A stretch of 64,000 nucleotides of DNA from Bacillus sp. MRMR6 (GCF_001940785.1 NZ_MSLS01000002.1:257077-321076), one strand, 5' to 3'; numbered from the stretch's first letter, positions 1 through 11,293 are shown. Notes: generated by a model from the letters alone, not told the origin. Translations and numbers: made by a program.

Positions 1-1091
1 ACTATTGTGATTTTAATAAGGTATTTCTTAAAAATCAGCCGGTAGATGAATATTTACTAGCATTAGAAAAAGAAATGGTGCTTACTCTTCAAAAGGATCC
101 AACCAACCAACTCGAAACGATTTTCGTCGGTGGTGGTACGCCCACGTCGTTAAATGAGCAGCAGCTTGGTCGTTTTTGTGAAAGCATCAACAAACATTTA
201 CCAATGAGCGAAGACGTTGAATTTACCTTTGAAGCGAATCCTGGGGATTTAACGAAAGAGAAATTACAAATATTAAAGGATGCGGGAGTTAATCGGCTTA
301 GCCTTGGCGTCCAAACCTTTAACGATGAACTTTTAAAAAGTATCGGCCGGTCTCACCGTGCAAAAGATGTCTACAAAACAATTGAACTAGCCAAGGCTAT
401 TGGTTTCAATAATCTAAGCATTGACTTAATCTTTAGTCTGCCAACTCAAACAATCAACGATTTTCAAGAATCATTATCAGAAGCTTTCAAGCTTGATATT
501 CAGCACTATTCTGCTTATTCACTTATTATTGAGCCAAAGACGGTGTTCTACAACCTTATGCAAAAAGGCAAACTGCCTACGCCTGGTGAGGATGTTGAAG
601 CAACCATGTACGAGATGCTAATGGAGGAAATGGACAAGCATGATTTTCACCAATATGAAATTAGTAATTTCTCTAAGCCGGGCTATGAAAGCAAGCATAA
701 TCTTACGTATTGGAAAAATGAGTATTATTATGGGTTTGGTGCCGGAGCTCACAGTTACGTAAATGGCTGGAGACGATCGAATGCAGGTCCATTAAAGAAG
801 TACATTGAACAGATTGAGTATGGGAAACTGCCTATATTTCAAGAAAACGAAGTGTCAATCACGGAACAAATGGAAGAAGAAATGTTTTTAGGTCTTCGTA
901 AAACGGATGGTGTGTTAATCAGTCATTTCCTTAAAAAATTTGGCAAAGACCCTTTGGAATTATTTAAGAATGAACTTGAAGAATTAGTTAGGAAAAAATG
1001 GATAGAAATTGAAGACGGTAAAATATTTTTAACTAAAAAGGGCCGACTATTAGGAAATGAAGTATTTCAAACATTTATAGGAGCCGTCTAA
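1..1091 (+). CDS. hemW: HemW, radical SAM heme chaperone (5' end outside window)
   Basis: The gene is cut by the left edge of the window. The open frame runs from the first bases and reads YCDFNK at once, which is the last cysteine and following residues of the HemW CX3CX2C radical-SAM motif, so about 10-20 residues are missing. The GGGTPTSL stretch and the C-terminal HemW domain (FGAGAHSY, LGLRKTDGV) are present. HemW-type proteins were long called oxygen-independent coproporphyrinogen oxidase-like (HemN-like), but the family is thought to insert heme into client proteins in the cytoplasm. It is the yqeR equivalent, upstream of hrcA as in B. subtilis. An ATG at position 75 is internal and is not the start. 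Confidence 0.93.
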   Translation, partial: YCDFNKVFLKNQPVDEYLLALEKEMVLTLQKDPTNQLETIFVGGGTPTSLNEQQLGRFCESINKHLPMSEDVEFTFEANPGDLTKEKLQILKDAGVNRLSLGVQTFNDELLKSIGRSHRAKDVYKTIELAKAIGFNNLSIDLIFSLPTQTINDFQESLSEAFKLDIQHYSAYSLIIEPKTVFYNLMQKGKLPTPGEDVEATMYEMLMEEMDKHDFHQYEISNFSKPGYESKHNLTYWKNEYYYGFGAGAHSYVNGWRRSNAGPLKKYIEQIEYGKLPIFQENEVSITEQMEEEMFLGLRKTDGVLISHFLKKFGKDPLELFKNELEELVRKKWIEIEDGKIFLTKKGRLLGNEVFQTFIGAV

Positions 1092-1092
1092 T

Positions 1093-1358
1093 GCGCTTTC
1101 GCTTTTCTTTTGTCTAGCTACAGCGCCTAGCCCCTCGAGTCATAAGCCAATCCGTCAAGAAGGTTAAAGAGCAACCTTCTCGCCGGCTCGTCTTATGCTG
1201 GTCGGGGCTGACCAAGGCGCTTTCGCTTTTCTTTTGTCTAGCTACAGCGCCTAGCCCCTCGAGTCATAAGCCAATCCGTCAAGAAGGTTAAAGAGCAACC
1301 TTCTCGCCGGCTCGTCTTATGCTGGTCGGGGCTGACCAAGGCGCTTTCGCTTTTCTTT
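1093..1358. repeat. Two tandem copies of a 124-bp palindromic repeat plus an 18-bp third start
   Basis: The unit starting GCGCTTTCGC at 1093 recurs identically at 1217, and its first 18 bases recur again at 1341. Each unit can fold as a long nested hairpin. GCGCC and GCCCC on the left pair with GGGGC and GGCGC on the right, CATAAG pairs with CTTATG, and an inner 7-bp stem GAAGGTT/AACCTTC (1159-1165 with 1173-1179) caps it. No coding potential is credible. The copies fill the gap between hemW and the hrcA promoter. The style is that of dispersed intergenic repeats in Bacillaceae genomes; the genome copy number cannot be seen here. Confidence 0.9.
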
Positions 1359-1369
1359 TTATCAAATGA

Positions 1370-1397
1370 TTGACACCATCCCCTTTTATTTGATAAT
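1370..1397 (+). promoter_or_regulatory. Sigma-A promoter of the hrcA heat-shock operon
   Basis: TTGACA at 1370-1375 is followed after 16 bases by GATAAT at 1392-1397. The expected transcription start near 1404 puts the CIRCE operator at the very 5' end of the transcript, the usual arrangement for HrcA repression. Confidence 0.75.
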
Positions 1398-1409
1398 TTA
1401 TTAATAGAA

Positions 1410-1436
1410 TTAGCACTCAACTAATATGAGTGCTAA
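1410..1436. promoter_or_regulatory. CIRCE operator (HrcA binding site)
   Basis: This is a perfect TTAGCACTC-N9-GAGTGCTAA inverted repeat. It is the classical CIRCE element to which HrcA binds to repress class I heat-shock genes. It ends 14 bases before the chosen hrcA start, so HrcA should autoregulate the whole hrcA-grpE-dnaK operon. Confidence 0.98.
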
Positions 1437-1450
1437 CAGAGGTGATGAAT

Positions 1451-2479
1451 GTGTTATCGGATCGTCAATTATTGATTCTTCAGGTTATTGTTGATGATTT
1501 CATTCGATCTGCGCAACCTGTCGGCTCAAGAAGCTTGTCGAAAAAAGATGAAATTTCATTTAGCTCCGCGACCATTCGAAATGAAATGGCTGATTTGGAG
1601 GAGTTGGGCTTTATCGAAAAAACCCATACCTCCTCTGGGCGTGTTCCGTCAGAAAAAGGTTACCGCTATTATGTGGATCATTTGCTGTCTCCTCAGGCCT
1701 TAAACAAGAAGGATGTTTCGGTTATTCAATCGATCTTTGCCGAAAGACTTTTTGAATTTGAAAAAATTATTCAAAAATCCGCAAAAATCTTATCTGAACT
1801 AACCAACTACACTTCAATCGTTCTTGGACCAGCAGCTAGTTTGAATAAACTAAAGAGAATACAAATTATTCCCTTAAACAAAGAAACTGCTGTAGCAATC
1901 TTTGTTACTGATACAGGTCATGTCGAGAACCGAATGTTTTATTTACCGCCTAATGTAGACGTGAGTGACTTAGAGAAAACAGTTAACATTCTAAATGAAC
2001 GTTTAGCTGGTGTTCCGCTTGAAGACTTGAATGATAAGATTTACAAAGAAGTAGCCGTGTTGTTGAGGCAACATATCCATAATTACGATTTGCTTTTGTA
2101 TACAATTGCTGACTCACTCAAAATGCCGGTAAATGAAAAACTTTTCTTTGGCGGGAAAACGAATATGTTAAGTCAACCAGAGTTTCATGATATTAGTAAA
2201 ATCCGTACTCTTCTTCAAATGATTGATCAGGAAGAATGGATTTATAATCTGATTAAAAAAGACTCCGCTGGAATCAATGTAAAGATTGGTCGGGAAAACA
2301 ACAATAGTGTCATGGAGAACTGTAGTTTAATTACCGCCGCATATTCTGTCGGAACTGAGAAACTTGGAACAATTGCCATTATTGGTCCAACTCGAATGGA
2401 ATATTCCAGAGTCATTAGTTTATTGCAGTTCTTAAGCAAGGATTTAACAGCAGTATTAACAAAGCTGTATCAAAAATAA
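1451..2479 (+). CDS. hrcA: HrcA, heat-inducible transcription repressor
   Basis: The 342-residue protein matches HrcA over its whole length. The N-terminal winged helix has [28 protein letters not shown] and [16 protein letters not shown], and the middle and C-terminal dimerisation and insert domains follow. I start it at the GTG at 1451, because AGAGGTG (1438-1444) lies 6 bases upstream and B. subtilis HrcA begins at the same residue. A GTG at 1430 in the same frame lies inside the CIRCE element and is not plausible. HrcA represses class I heat-shock genes and is kept active by GroEL. It is the first gene of the hrcA-grpE-dnaK-dnaJ set. Confidence 0.97.
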   Translation: MLSDRQLLILQVIVDDFIRSAQPVGSRSLSKKDEISFSSATIRNEMADLEELGFIEKTHTSSGRVPSEKGYRYYVDHLLSPQALNKKDVSVIQSIFAERLFEFEKIIQKSAKILSELTNYTSIVLGPAASLNKLKRIQIIPLNKETAVAIFVTDTGHVENRMFYLPPNVDVSDLEKTVNILNERLAGVPLEDLNDKIYKEVAVLLRQHIHNYDLLLYTIADSLKMPVNEKLFFGGKTNMLSQPEFHDISKIRTLLQMIDQEEWIYNLIKKDSAGINVKIGRENNNSVMENCSLITAAYSVGTEKLGTIAIIGPTRMEYSRVISLLQFLSKDLTAVLTKLYQK

Positions 2480-2525
2480 TCACGCTGGAAATATTGAGTA
2501 AGGGTGAATGTTTAGGCACCACTCA

Positions 2526-2546
2526 GGGTGAAAGGTTATTTCACCC
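2526..2546 (+). other. Stem-loop between hrcA and grpE (candidate mRNA processing site)
   Basis: GGGTGAAA and TTTCACCC form a perfect 8-bp stem with a 5-base loop. No T-run follows, so it is not an intrinsic terminator. In B. subtilis the dnaK operon mRNA is cleaved between hrcA and grpE near a stem-loop, which makes the downstream part more stable. The position here suggests the same role. Confidence 0.6.
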
Positions 2547-2612
2547 CTATTTCCATGAATAATATCCCCTTTTTAATAGAATGAATCTTATCCTTTAAGG
2601 GAGGTGAGTAAG

Positions 2613-3191
2613 TTGACAAATGAGAAAAACACATTAAATGAAGAACTTGTTACTGAAACGAATGCAAATGAGGCTGAACTTACCGAGGAAGAAACAGTTG
2701 AAGCTGTTTTTGCGGAAGAAGAAACTTCTACTGAGGACACAAATTCTGAACTTCAGTCGCTCATCAATAAATTAGAGGAAGCAGATAATCGCTACCTAAG
2801 GCTTCAGGCTGATTTTGATAATTTCCGCCGCCGTACTCGATTAGATGCAGAGGCTAGTGAAAAATATAAAGCACAAAAATTAGCTTTAGAATTATTACCG
2901 GCTTTAGATAATTTCGAAAGAGCACTTAAAATCGAAGTTGATTCTGAACAAACCCAAAGTTTGCTGCAAGGAATGGAAATGGTCTACCGCAGTTTGGTTG
3001 AAGCCTTGAAAAAAGAGGGTGTTGAATCAATCGAGGCAGTAGGTATGGAATTTAATCCGCATTTCCATCAAGCAGTTATGCAGGTAGAAGATGAAAATTA
3101 CGGTTCCAATATTGTAGTAGAGGAATTTCAAAAAGGATATATGATAAAAGACCGTGTGCTTCGTCCAGCAATGGTAAAAGTAAATCAATAA
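2613..3191 (+). CDS. grpE: GrpE, nucleotide exchange factor for DnaK
   Basis: The 192-residue protein has an acidic, poorly conserved N-terminus of about 50 residues. A long coiled coil follows ([25 protein letters not shown]), then the beta-rich head that contacts DnaK ([38 protein letters not shown]). GrpE releases ADP from DnaK and acts as a thermosensor. The start is TTG at 2613, because the strong ribosome site AAGGGAGGTGA (2597-2607) sits 5-8 bases upstream. A GTG at 2604 lies within that site. dnaK follows 32 bases downstream. Confidence 0.96.
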   Translation: MTNEKNTLNEELVTETNANEAELTEEETVEAVFAEEETSTEDTNSELQSLINKLEEADNRYLRLQADFDNFRRRTRLDAEASEKYKAQKLALELLPALDNFERALKIEVDSEQTQSLLQGMEMVYRSLVEALKKEGVESIEAVGMEFNPHFHQAVMQVEDENYGSNIVVEEFQKGYMIKDRVLRPAMVKVNQ

Positions 3192-3211
3192 GTCTACATA
3201 TAAAGATTTAG

Positions 3212-5056
<1,845 letters not shown>

Positions 5057-5078
5057 TCCATTCGAGCAACAAGTGAAA

Positions 5079-5110
5079 AAGTCAAAGCTGAATATTGCTT
5101 TGGCTTTTTT
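5079..5110 (+). terminator. Terminator-like hairpin after dnaK
   Basis: AAGTCAAAGC pairs with GCTTTGGCTT (one G-T pair) across an 8-base loop and is followed by TTTT. It probably causes partial termination, lowering dnaJ relative to dnaK. Confidence 0.65.
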
Positions 5111-5150
5111 AAATGACTAGCTCCTGTGCTTAGGGGCTTGCTCTTTTTTA

Positions 5151-5180
5151 TTGCACTAGTGTATTAAAAGGTGTTAGAAT
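5151..5180 (+). promoter_or_regulatory. Candidate extended -10 promoter for dnaJ
   Basis: TTGCAC at 5151 is followed after 18 bases by TAGAAT at 5175-5180, with a TG at 5172-5173 giving the TGnTAnnnT extended -10 form. It lies after the dnaK terminator and 33 bases before dnaJ, and no CIRCE is near it. Confidence 0.5.
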
Positions 5181-5213
5181 AATTTTTATGTGACAGATTC
5201 GGGAGTGGTAATC

Positions 5214-6344
5214 ATGAGTAAACGAGATTACTATGAGGTGCTTGGTGTTAGTAAGAGCGCTTCTAAGGATGAAATAAAAAAAGCCTATCGGAAGCTCTCT
5301 AAACAATATCATCCAGATATTAATAAAGAGGCCGATGCGGCAGATAAATTTAAAGAAATCGCTGAAGCTTATGAGGTCTTAAGCGATGATCAGAAAAAGG
5401 CACACTATGACCAGTTTGGCCATACAGATCCTAACCAAGGTTTTGGTGGCGGTTCAGACTTTGGCGGCGGGTTTGGCGGATTTGAAGATATCTTTAATAC
5501 CTTCTTTGGCGGCGGCGGCGGTTCTAGACGACGAGATCCCAATGCACCAAGACAAGGGGCGGATTTGCAGTATACTATGACCGTTTCATTTGAAGAAGCA
5601 GCCTTTGGGAAAGAAACAGATATTGAAATTCCACGTGAAGAAACCTGTGGTACATGTGACGGTTCTGGAGCCAAGAAAGGTACTAAACCAGAAACCTGTA
5701 AGCATTGCAGTGGAACTGGCCAACTAAACGTTGAACAAAATACCCCATTCGGTAGAATTGTCAACCGCAGGGTGTGTCATCACTGTAATGGAACGGGGAA
5801 AGAAATAAAACATAAATGTGCTACTTGTGGTGGAGCCGGGAAAGTTAAAAAGCGTAAGAAAATTCATGTTAAAATCCCTGCAGGAATTGATGATGGTCAG
5901 CAGCTAAGAATATCCGGCCAGGGTGAGGCAGGAATGAATGGCGGCCCAGCAGGAGATTTATACATTGTTTTCCATGTGCGTGAGCATGAATTCTTTGAGC
6001 GTGACGGCGATGATGTTTATTGTGAAATGCCGATTACCTTCGTTCAAGCTTCCCTTGGAGATGAAATTGAAGTTCCTACCCTACATGGCAAGGTTAAGCT
6101 GAAAGTTCCTACTGGTACGCAAACAGGTACCAAGTTCCGACTAAAAGGCAAGGGAATACCAAACGTTAGAGGATACGGTGTCGGGGATCAGCACATCCTT
6201 GTACGCATTATCACTCCGACTAAGTTATCGGATAAACAGAAGCAACTTTTACGTGAATTTGCAGAAATAAGTGGGAGTTCCCCAATCGGTGAACATGAAG
6301 AAGGATTTTTCTCAAAAGTAAAACGTGCCTTTAAAGGCGAGTAA
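5214..6344 (+). CDS. dnaJ: DnaJ, Hsp40 co-chaperone
   Basis: The 376-residue protein is a type I DnaJ. It has an N-terminal J domain with the HPD motif (KQYHPDIN, about residues 30-40), a Gly/Phe-rich linker, and four zinc-binding CxxCxGxG repeats ([32 protein letters not shown]). The C-terminal substrate-binding domains follow. It delivers unfolded clients to DnaK and stimulates its ATPase. The start is ATG 5214, with GGGAGTGG at 5201-5208 as ribosome site and exact agreement with other Bacillus DnaJ N-termini. prmA follows after 18 bases. Confidence 0.98.
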   Translation: MSKRDYYEVLGVSKSASKDEIKKAYRKLSKQYHPDINKEADAADKFKEIAEAYEVLSDDQKKAHYDQFGHTDPNQGFGGGSDFGGGFGGFEDIFNTFFGGGGGSRRRDPNAPRQGADLQYTMTVSFEEAAFGKETDIEIPREETCGTCDGSGAKKGTKPETCKHCSGTGQLNVEQNTPFGRIVNRRVCHHCNGTGKEIKHKCATCGGAGKVKKRKKIHVKIPAGIDDGQQLRISGQGEAGMNGGPAGDLYIVFHVREHEFFERDGDDVYCEMPITFVQASLGDEIEVPTLHGKVKLKVPTGTQTGTKFRLKGKGIPNVRGYGVGDQHILVRIITPTKLSDKQKQLLREFAEISGSSPIGEHEEGFFSKVKRAFKGE

Positions 6345-6362
6345 GGATTGGAGTTGGTAGAT

Positions 6363-7304
6363 ATGAAGTGGTCAGAAATCAGTATCCACACTACAAACGA
6401 AGCGATTGAACCAATATCGCATATTTTACATGAAGCCGGTGCAAGCGGCGTTGTTATTGAAGATCCTTTTGAACTAACAAAGGAGAGGCAAGATCAGTTT
6501 GGGGAGATCTACCAACTCAATCCAGATGACTACCCTGAAGAAGGTGTCATTATTAAAGCTTATTTACCGGTGAACAGTTTCTTAGGTGAAACGGTAGATG
6601 CGATAAAAGAATCGGTCAATAATCTAATTATCCACAATATTGATATCGGGAGAAATCAAGTTACCATTTGTGAAGTCAATGAAGAGGAATGGGCAACCGC
6701 GTGGAAGAAGTATTATCACCCCGTTAAAGTCTCTGAAAGATTTACCATCGTGCCGACTTGGGAGATCTATAATCCAGTCAGCAGTGATGAATTAATCATT
6801 GAGTTGGATCCTGGTATGGCGTTTGGGACTGGCACACATCCTACAACGGTTATGTGCATCCAGGCTCTTGAGAGAACCGTTCGTCCAGGTGATCGGGTAA
6901 TTGATGTAGGTACCGGTTCGGGAGTTCTAAGTATTGCTGCAGCGATGTTGGAAGCCGAAGACATCCGTGCCTACGACCTTGACGAAGTCGCTGTTACACA
7001 GGCAAGGCTTAACATTAAGTTGAACAAAGTCCATGGAAAAGTAACGATATCCCAAAATAATCTGCTTGATGCTGTTGAAGAAAGTTCGGCCGATGTAATA
7101 GTCGCAAATATACTAGCAGAAGTTATTTTACGCTTTACAGATGATGTGGCACGTGTTGTAAAACCTGGTGGAAGTTTTATTGCGTCTGGTATTATTCAAC
7201 AGAAGAAAGACCAGGTAAAAGAAGGGCTTACAGCTTCGGGATTTGAAATTGTTGAAACGATTTTAATGGAAGACTGGGTTGCAATCATAGCAAAAAGGAA
7301 ATAA
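6363..7304 (+). CDS. prmA: PrmA, ribosomal protein L11 methyltransferase
   Basis: The 313-residue protein has the N-terminal L11-recognition domain and the class I SAM-dependent methyltransferase fold with [13 protein letters not shown] as motif I and IVANILAEV later. The [10 protein letters not shown] motif that lines the active site is intact. It methylates ribosomal protein L11. The start is ATG 6363 ([11 protein letters not shown]), matching B. subtilis YqeT, with GGAG at 6350-6353. An in-frame TTG at 6348 is the less likely alternative. The gene closes the dnaJ transcription unit; a strong terminator follows. Confidence 0.96.
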   Translation: MKWSEISIHTTNEAIEPISHILHEAGASGVVIEDPFELTKERQDQFGEIYQLNPDDYPEEGVIIKAYLPVNSFLGETVDAIKESVNNLIIHNIDIGRNQVTICEVNEEEWATAWKKYYHPVKVSERFTIVPTWEIYNPVSSDELIIELDPGMAFGTGTHPTTVMCIQALERTVRPGDRVIDVGTGSGVLSIAAAMLEAEDIRAYDLDEVAVTQARLNIKLNKVHGKVTISQNNLLDAVEESSADVIVANILAEVILRFTDDVARVVKPGGSFIASGIIQQKKDQVKEGLTASGFEIVETILMEDWVAIIAKRK

Positions 7305-7316
7305 TGGTACCAAGAT

Positions 7317-7349
7317 AAAGGGGGGACTATCAATCCCCTTTTTATTTTG
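7317..7349 (+). terminator. Intrinsic terminator after prmA
   Basis: AAAGGGG pairs with CCCCTTT and is followed by a T-rich tract. It separates the heat-shock genes from rsmE-mtaB, which are co-transcribed with them in B. subtilis. Confidence 0.8.
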
Positions 7350-7446
7350 TAATTATATAGTCAATTGTGTTTTTCTATTTTTGTCCTTTAATTAAGAGAG
7401 TTTTTTTAGTAAAATAAAGAGTAAAATTTTTAAAGGGGTGCATGGT

Positions 7447-8196
7447 GTGCAACGTTATTTTGTTAAATATCGAGCAAATGAAAATCGTTTTTTGATCGAT
7501 GCCGAGGACCGTCACCACTTGTTAAAGGTCATGCGAATGGGCATCGGTGATGAAATCATTTGTGTCGATCCAGAAGGGAAATCAGCTATTTGTAAAATTG
7601 CAGAAATTACCGATGAACAAGTCGTTGCAGACGTTGTACAATGGAAAGATGAGCACTCAGAGCTTCCCGTTACGATTACAATTGCAAGTGGCCTTCCTAA
7701 AGGTGATAAACTTGAATGGATTATTCAAAAAGGTACAGAACTTGGTGCCCATGAATTCCTGCCTTTCTCAGCTAAACGCTCTATCGTGAAGTGGGATGAT
7801 AAGAAGTCCGCAAAGAAACTAGAGCGATGGCAAAAAATTGCGAAGGAAGCGGCTGAACAGTCTCATCGCAGCTATTTACCTGAGGTGGAACATCCGGTTA
7901 GTTTTAAAGGATTGCTTGAAAAAGCACAATCCTATCATCATAAATTAGTTGCTTTTGAGGAAGAAAGTAGAAGCGGAGAGGTATCAACCTTGTCAGGCAC
8001 ACTCAAAAAAATGCAAAAGGGAGAAACACTGCTGATTGTTTTTGGCCCTGAAGGCGGATTATCCGAGGAAGAAGTTCATGCATTAAAGGAAAGTGGATTT
8101 GCTTTATGTGGTTTAGGGCCACGTATATTAAGAACGGAAACTGCGCCGATGTATGCTCTTGCGGCGATTTCCTATCATTTTGAATTATTGAGGTGA
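7447..8196 (+). CDS. rsmE: RsmE, 16S rRNA m3U1498 methyltransferase
   Basis: The 249-residue protein has an N-terminal PUA-like RNA-binding region and a SPOUT (trefoil-knot) methyltransferase domain. Family signatures are ASGLPKGDKLEWIIQKGTELG, VFGPEGGLSEEEV and LGPRILRTETAPMYAL. It methylates U1498 of 16S rRNA in the assembled 30S subunit. The start is GTG 7447 (MQRYFVKY), 6 bases after AAGGGGTG at 7433-7440; an in-frame GTG at 7438 overlaps that site. mtaB starts 7 bases downstream, so the two are translated as a pair. Confidence 0.95.
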   Translation: MQRYFVKYRANENRFLIDAEDRHHLLKVMRMGIGDEIICVDPEGKSAICKIAEITDEQVVADVVQWKDEHSELPVTITIASGLPKGDKLEWIIQKGTELGAHEFLPFSAKRSIVKWDDKKSAKKLERWQKIAKEAAEQSHRSYLPEVEHPVSFKGLLEKAQSYHHKLVAFEEESRSGEVSTLSGTLKKMQKGETLLIVFGPEGGLSEEEVHALKESGFALCGLGPRILRTETAPMYALAAISYHFELLR

Positions 8197-8203
8197 AGAT
8201 ACA

Positions 8204-9556
8204 ATGCCAACAGTAGCGTTTCATACACTTGGATGTAAGGTTAATCACTATGAAACTGAAGCCATCTGGCAATTGTTTAAACAAGAAGGCTATGACCGGG
8301 TTGATTTTGAATCAATCTCGGATGTATATATCATCAATACTTGTACGGTCACAAACACAGGGGACAAAAAAAGCCGTCAAGTCATTCGCCGTGCTGTTCG
8401 AAAAAATCCTGATGCTGTTATTTGTGTCACGGGCTGTTATGCACAAACATCTCCGGCAGAAATTATGGCGATCCCCGGTGTAGATATTGTTGTTGGGACA
8501 CAGGACCGTGTCAAAATGCTGGAATACATTGAACAATTTAAAACAGAACGTCAGCCGATTAATGGTGTTGGTAACATCATGAAAAATCGTGTTTACGAAG
8601 AATTAGATGTTCCAGCCTTCACTGACAGGACTAGAGCATCTTTGAAAATTCAAGAGGGCTGTAACAACTTCTGTACGTTTTGTATTATTCCATGGGCCCG
8701 TGGATTAATGAGATCCCGTGATCCTAAAGAAGTGATCAGACAAGCAATTCAGCTTGTTGATGCTGGGTATAAGGAAATCGTCTTAACTGGAATCCATACG
8801 GGCGGGTATGGAGAAGACATGAAGGATTATAATTTAGCATTGCTGCTTCGCGATTTAGAGGCTGAGGTAAGAGGATTGGAACGACTTCGTATTTCATCCA
8901 TCGAGGCCAGCCAAATTACTGATGACGTTATTAAGGTAATTAAACATTCCAATATCATTGTTCGACATTTGCATATTCCTATCCAATCAGGCTCTGATAC
9001 GGTTCTTAAAAGGATGCGTCGAAAGTACACAATGGAATTCTTTGGTGAGAGATTGGATCGCTTAAAAGAAGTACTTCCTGGGCTTGCGGTTACTTCAGAC
9101 GTCATTGTTGGTTTTCCTGGAGAGACAGAAGAAGAGTTCATGGAGACGTACAATTTTATCAATGATCATAAATTTTCTGAACTCCACGTTTTCCCTTATT
9201 CAAAACGGACAGGTACACCTGCTGCCCGGATGGAAGACCAAGTGAATGAAGTAGTTAAAAATGACCGTGTTCATCGTTTAATTGCGCTTTCAGATCAATT
9301 AGCTAAAGAATATGCTTCTAAGTTCGAGAACGAAGTATTGGAAATTATTCCTGAAGAAGAATTCAGCACAGGTATGTACGTTGGGTATACAGATAATTAT
9401 TTAAAAGTTGTATTTTCTGGAACAGAGGATATGATTGGAAAATTAGTAAAGGTGAAAATCACCAAGGCTGGTTACCCATATAATGAAGGACAATTTGTGC
9501 GAGTAATGGACGATGTAAAAGAAGAAGTGTTTAAAAAAGAAGAAGCTGCCATTTAA
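8204..9556 (+). CDS. mtaB: MtaB, tRNA t6A37 methylthiotransferase
   Basis: The 450-residue protein has three parts. The N-terminal UPF0004 domain holds an accessory Fe-S cluster (TLGCKVNHYET, INTCTVT, CVTGCYAQ). The radical-SAM core carries the CX3CX2C motif CNNFCTFC, and a C-terminal TRAM-like domain follows. It converts t6A37 to ms2t6A37 in tRNAs reading ANN codons. It is the yqeV orthologue and is translated from GAGGTG within the end of rsmE. A terminator starts at its stop codon. Confidence 0.96.
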   Translation: MPTVAFHTLGCKVNHYETEAIWQLFKQEGYDRVDFESISDVYIINTCTVTNTGDKKSRQVIRRAVRKNPDAVICVTGCYAQTSPAEIMAIPGVDIVVGTQDRVKMLEYIEQFKTERQPINGVGNIMKNRVYEELDVPAFTDRTRASLKIQEGCNNFCTFCIIPWARGLMRSRDPKEVIRQAIQLVDAGYKEIVLTGIHTGGYGEDMKDYNLALLLRDLEAEVRGLERLRISSIEASQITDDVIKVIKHSNIIVRHLHIPIQSGSDTVLKRMRRKYTMEFFGERLDRLKEVLPGLAVTSDVIVGFPGETEEEFMETYNFINDHKFSELHVFPYSKRTGTPAARMEDQVNEVVKNDRVHRLIALSDQLAKEYASKFENEVLEIIPEEEFSTGMYVGYTDNYLKVVFSGTEDMIGKLVKVKITKAGYPYNEGQFVRVMDDVKEEVFKKEEAAI

Positions 9557-9581
9557 GGACCTAATCTTTGGTCCTTTTTTT
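9555..9581 (+). terminator. Intrinsic terminator after mtaB
   Basis: AAGGACC and GGTCCTT form the stem, followed by seven Ts. The stem begins within the mtaB stop codon. Confidence 0.9.
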
Positions 9582-9664
9582 ATTGTAATCGGGAAATCTA
9601 ATTTTAGCAGCAAAATGTGACTCAAGTACAAAAAGAAGAGAATGAAATGGAAGGGAGCACGTCC

Positions 9665-10339
9665 ATGACTACTGCCAATATTGCTGCAATGATTGACCAT
9701 ACATTGTTAAAAGCAGATGCAACAAGAAAACAAATTGAAGTATTATGCCAGGAAGCAAAAGAGCATCATTTCTTTTCAGTTTGTATAAACCCGAATTGGA
9801 TTAGCACCGCCAAAGAACTGTTAAATGGAAGTAGTGTCAAGGTTTGTACCGTGATCGGCTTCCCATTGGGTGCGAACACTCCAGAAACGAAAGCATTTGA
9901 AACAAGACATGCGATTGAATATGGTGCCGATGAGGTTGACATGGTCATCAATATCGGCGCATTGAAGGATAAGAATGATGAGTTAGTTCTGCAGGATATA
10001 CGGGCTGTTGTAGATGCGGCAAAAGGTAAAGCGTTAACAAAAGTCATTATCGAAACAAGCTTGTTATCTAGGGAGGAAAAAGTTCGAGCCTGTGAGCTTT
10101 CCGTTAAAGCAGGAGCCGATTATGTCAAGACCTCTACCGGCTTCTCGACCGGAGGTGCCACAGTGGAAGATATTAGATTAATGCGAGAAACTGTAGGTCC
10201 TGACATCGGTGTTAAAGCATCAGGGGGTGTTCGTAATACCGAGGATACTCAGAAGATGATTGATGCTGGTGCTACAAGAATTGGAGCTAGTGCAGGAGTT
10301 TCAATCCTTAAGGGACTAACTGTTTCCTCTGGATACTAA
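9665..10339 (+). CDS. deoC: DeoC, deoxyribose-phosphate aldolase
   Basis: The 224-residue TIM-barrel class I aldolase cleaves 2-deoxyribose 5-phosphate to glyceraldehyde 3-phosphate and acetaldehyde during deoxynucleoside catabolism. Visible motifs are [48 protein letters not shown] (with the Schiff-base lysine) and [10 protein letters not shown] start it at ATG 9665, seven bases after AAGGGAG (9651-9657). Earlier in-frame starts would add 16 residues not found in the family. It is a single gene between two terminators; cdd, also in deoxynucleoside salvage, lies 10 kb away. Confidence 0.96.
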   Translation: MTTANIAAMIDHTLLKADATRKQIEVLCQEAKEHHFFSVCINPNWISTAKELLNGSSVKVCTVIGFPLGANTPETKAFETRHAIEYGADEVDMVINIGALKDKNDELVLQDIRAVVDAAKGKALTKVIIETSLLSREEKVRACELSVKAGADYVKTSTGFSTGGATVEDIRLMRETVGPDIGVKASGGVRNTEDTQKMIDAGATRIGASAGVSILKGLTVSSGY

Positions 10340-10362
10340 AAAGACGGCTTTGCCGTCTTTTT
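10338..10362. terminator. Bidirectional terminator between deoC and the Na/Pi transporter gene
   Basis: AAAAAGACGGC and GCCGTCTTTTT form a perfect stem with a 3-base loop, with A-run and T-run flanks usable on both strands. It overlaps both stop codons. Confidence 0.93.
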
Positions 10363-11293
10363 AGTTTGTCTTAGAACCACCATGTAATCGTAAGATCATT
10401 TCACCAAACTTTGTTGCAAAAGGTAGAACAATAACGGAGGAGACGATATTAAAGATGACACTGATATGGGCTAATTGGACCATTACTTCACTTGCTAATA
10501 AATGGGCATTTTTAGCGAGAAAAGGAATGAATGGGGAGCATAGCAGAACCCCGCCAACGTTTAACCAGACATGGGCGAAGGCAGCTAACCTTGACTCCTT
10601 GCCCCCTCCAATTGAAGCAATTAGAGCTGTAATACAAGTGCCAATATTAGCTCCAAATACAATTGCTATACCTGCATCTAGCTGCAGTAGACCTGCTGTT
10701 AAAAATCCCATTGTAATCCCTGTCATCGCTGTACTCGACTGAATAATGGCAGTGATGAATGCACCTGTCAAGAGGCTTAAAAGGAGGTTGTCATTAATAC
10801 TGATAATAAAATTATTTATAAACGGCAGTGCTGTTAAAGGTTCAGCTAATAATTCAAAGCCTTTCATGGCAGTAAAGACTGAAGCAATTCCAAATGTGGC
10901 CATTCCGATGCTACGAAGCTTAATATTTTTAAAAAAGGTAAGTATTGCCCCGATAATCGCTAATGGAACTAATACTGCATCTAAATTAAAGGTGATGAGT
11001 TCGGTTTTAAAGGTTGTCCCGATATTGGTCCCCAAAATGATTCCAATTGACTGGGGAAAGGTCATAATCTTCGCTGAGATTAACCCAATGGTAATTACCA
11101 TTACAGCTGAACTGCTTTGTAAAAGAGCAGTCACAAATGTACCTGTTACCATTCCTTTTAATGGTGTGCTTGTGAGTTTCGTTAACCATCCCTTTAGTTT
11201 ATTTCCGCTTAAATTAAATAATCCAAACCTAATAATGGTCATGCCAAAAATAAATAATAAAATGAAAAGAATAAATAATATGATATAAAGCAT
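10361..11293 (-). CDS. Na/Pi-cotransporter family membrane protein (YqeW-like)
   Basis: The 310-residue hydrophobic protein has about eight membrane segments and the two internal repeats of the PNaS (NptA/SLC34-like) family. Each repeat carries a QSSSA-type motif (ALLQSSSAVMVITIG and AIIQSSTAMTGITMG) and a following GxNIGT motif (ILGTNIGTTFK, VFGANIGTCIT). The family moves phosphate with sodium, though YqeW-type members are poorly characterised and lack the C-terminal PhoU-like domain of longer relatives. It lies alone on the minus strand, converging on deoC and divergent from rpsU. Confidence 0.88.
   Translation of the reverse strand: MLYIILFILFILLFIFGMTIIRFGLFNLSGNKLKGWLTKLTSTPLKGMVTGTFVTALLQSSSAVMVITIGLISAKIMTFPQSIGIILGTNIGTTFKTELITFNLDAVLVPLAIIGAILTFFKNIKLRSIGMATFGIASVFTAMKGFELLAEPLTALPFINNFIISINDNLLLSLLTGAFITAIIQSSTAMTGITMGFLTAGLLQLDAGIAIVFGANIGTCITALIASIGGGKESRLAAFAHVWLNVGGVLLCSPFIPFLAKNAHLLASEVMVQLAHISVIFNIVSSVIVLPFATKFGEMILRLHGGSKTN

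Noticed and set aside
1238-1420. 60-residue minus-strand frame upstream of hrcA
   Set aside because: It lies wholly in the tandem repeat and the hrcA promoter and has no ribosome site.
5405-5764. 119-residue minus-strand frame inside dnaJ
   Set aside because: It is antisense to the glycine- and cysteine-rich part of dnaJ, whose codon bias opens the opposite strand. It has no family resemblance.
9617-9664. N-terminal extension of DeoC from 9617
   Set aside because: The extra 16 residues are charged and unlike the family, and the best ribosome site points to 9665.
10746-11288. 180-residue plus-strand frame between deoC and rpsU
   Set aside because: It is antisense to the convincing Na/Pi transporter gene and lacks a ribosome site; hydrophobic codons on one strand often leave such open frames on the other.
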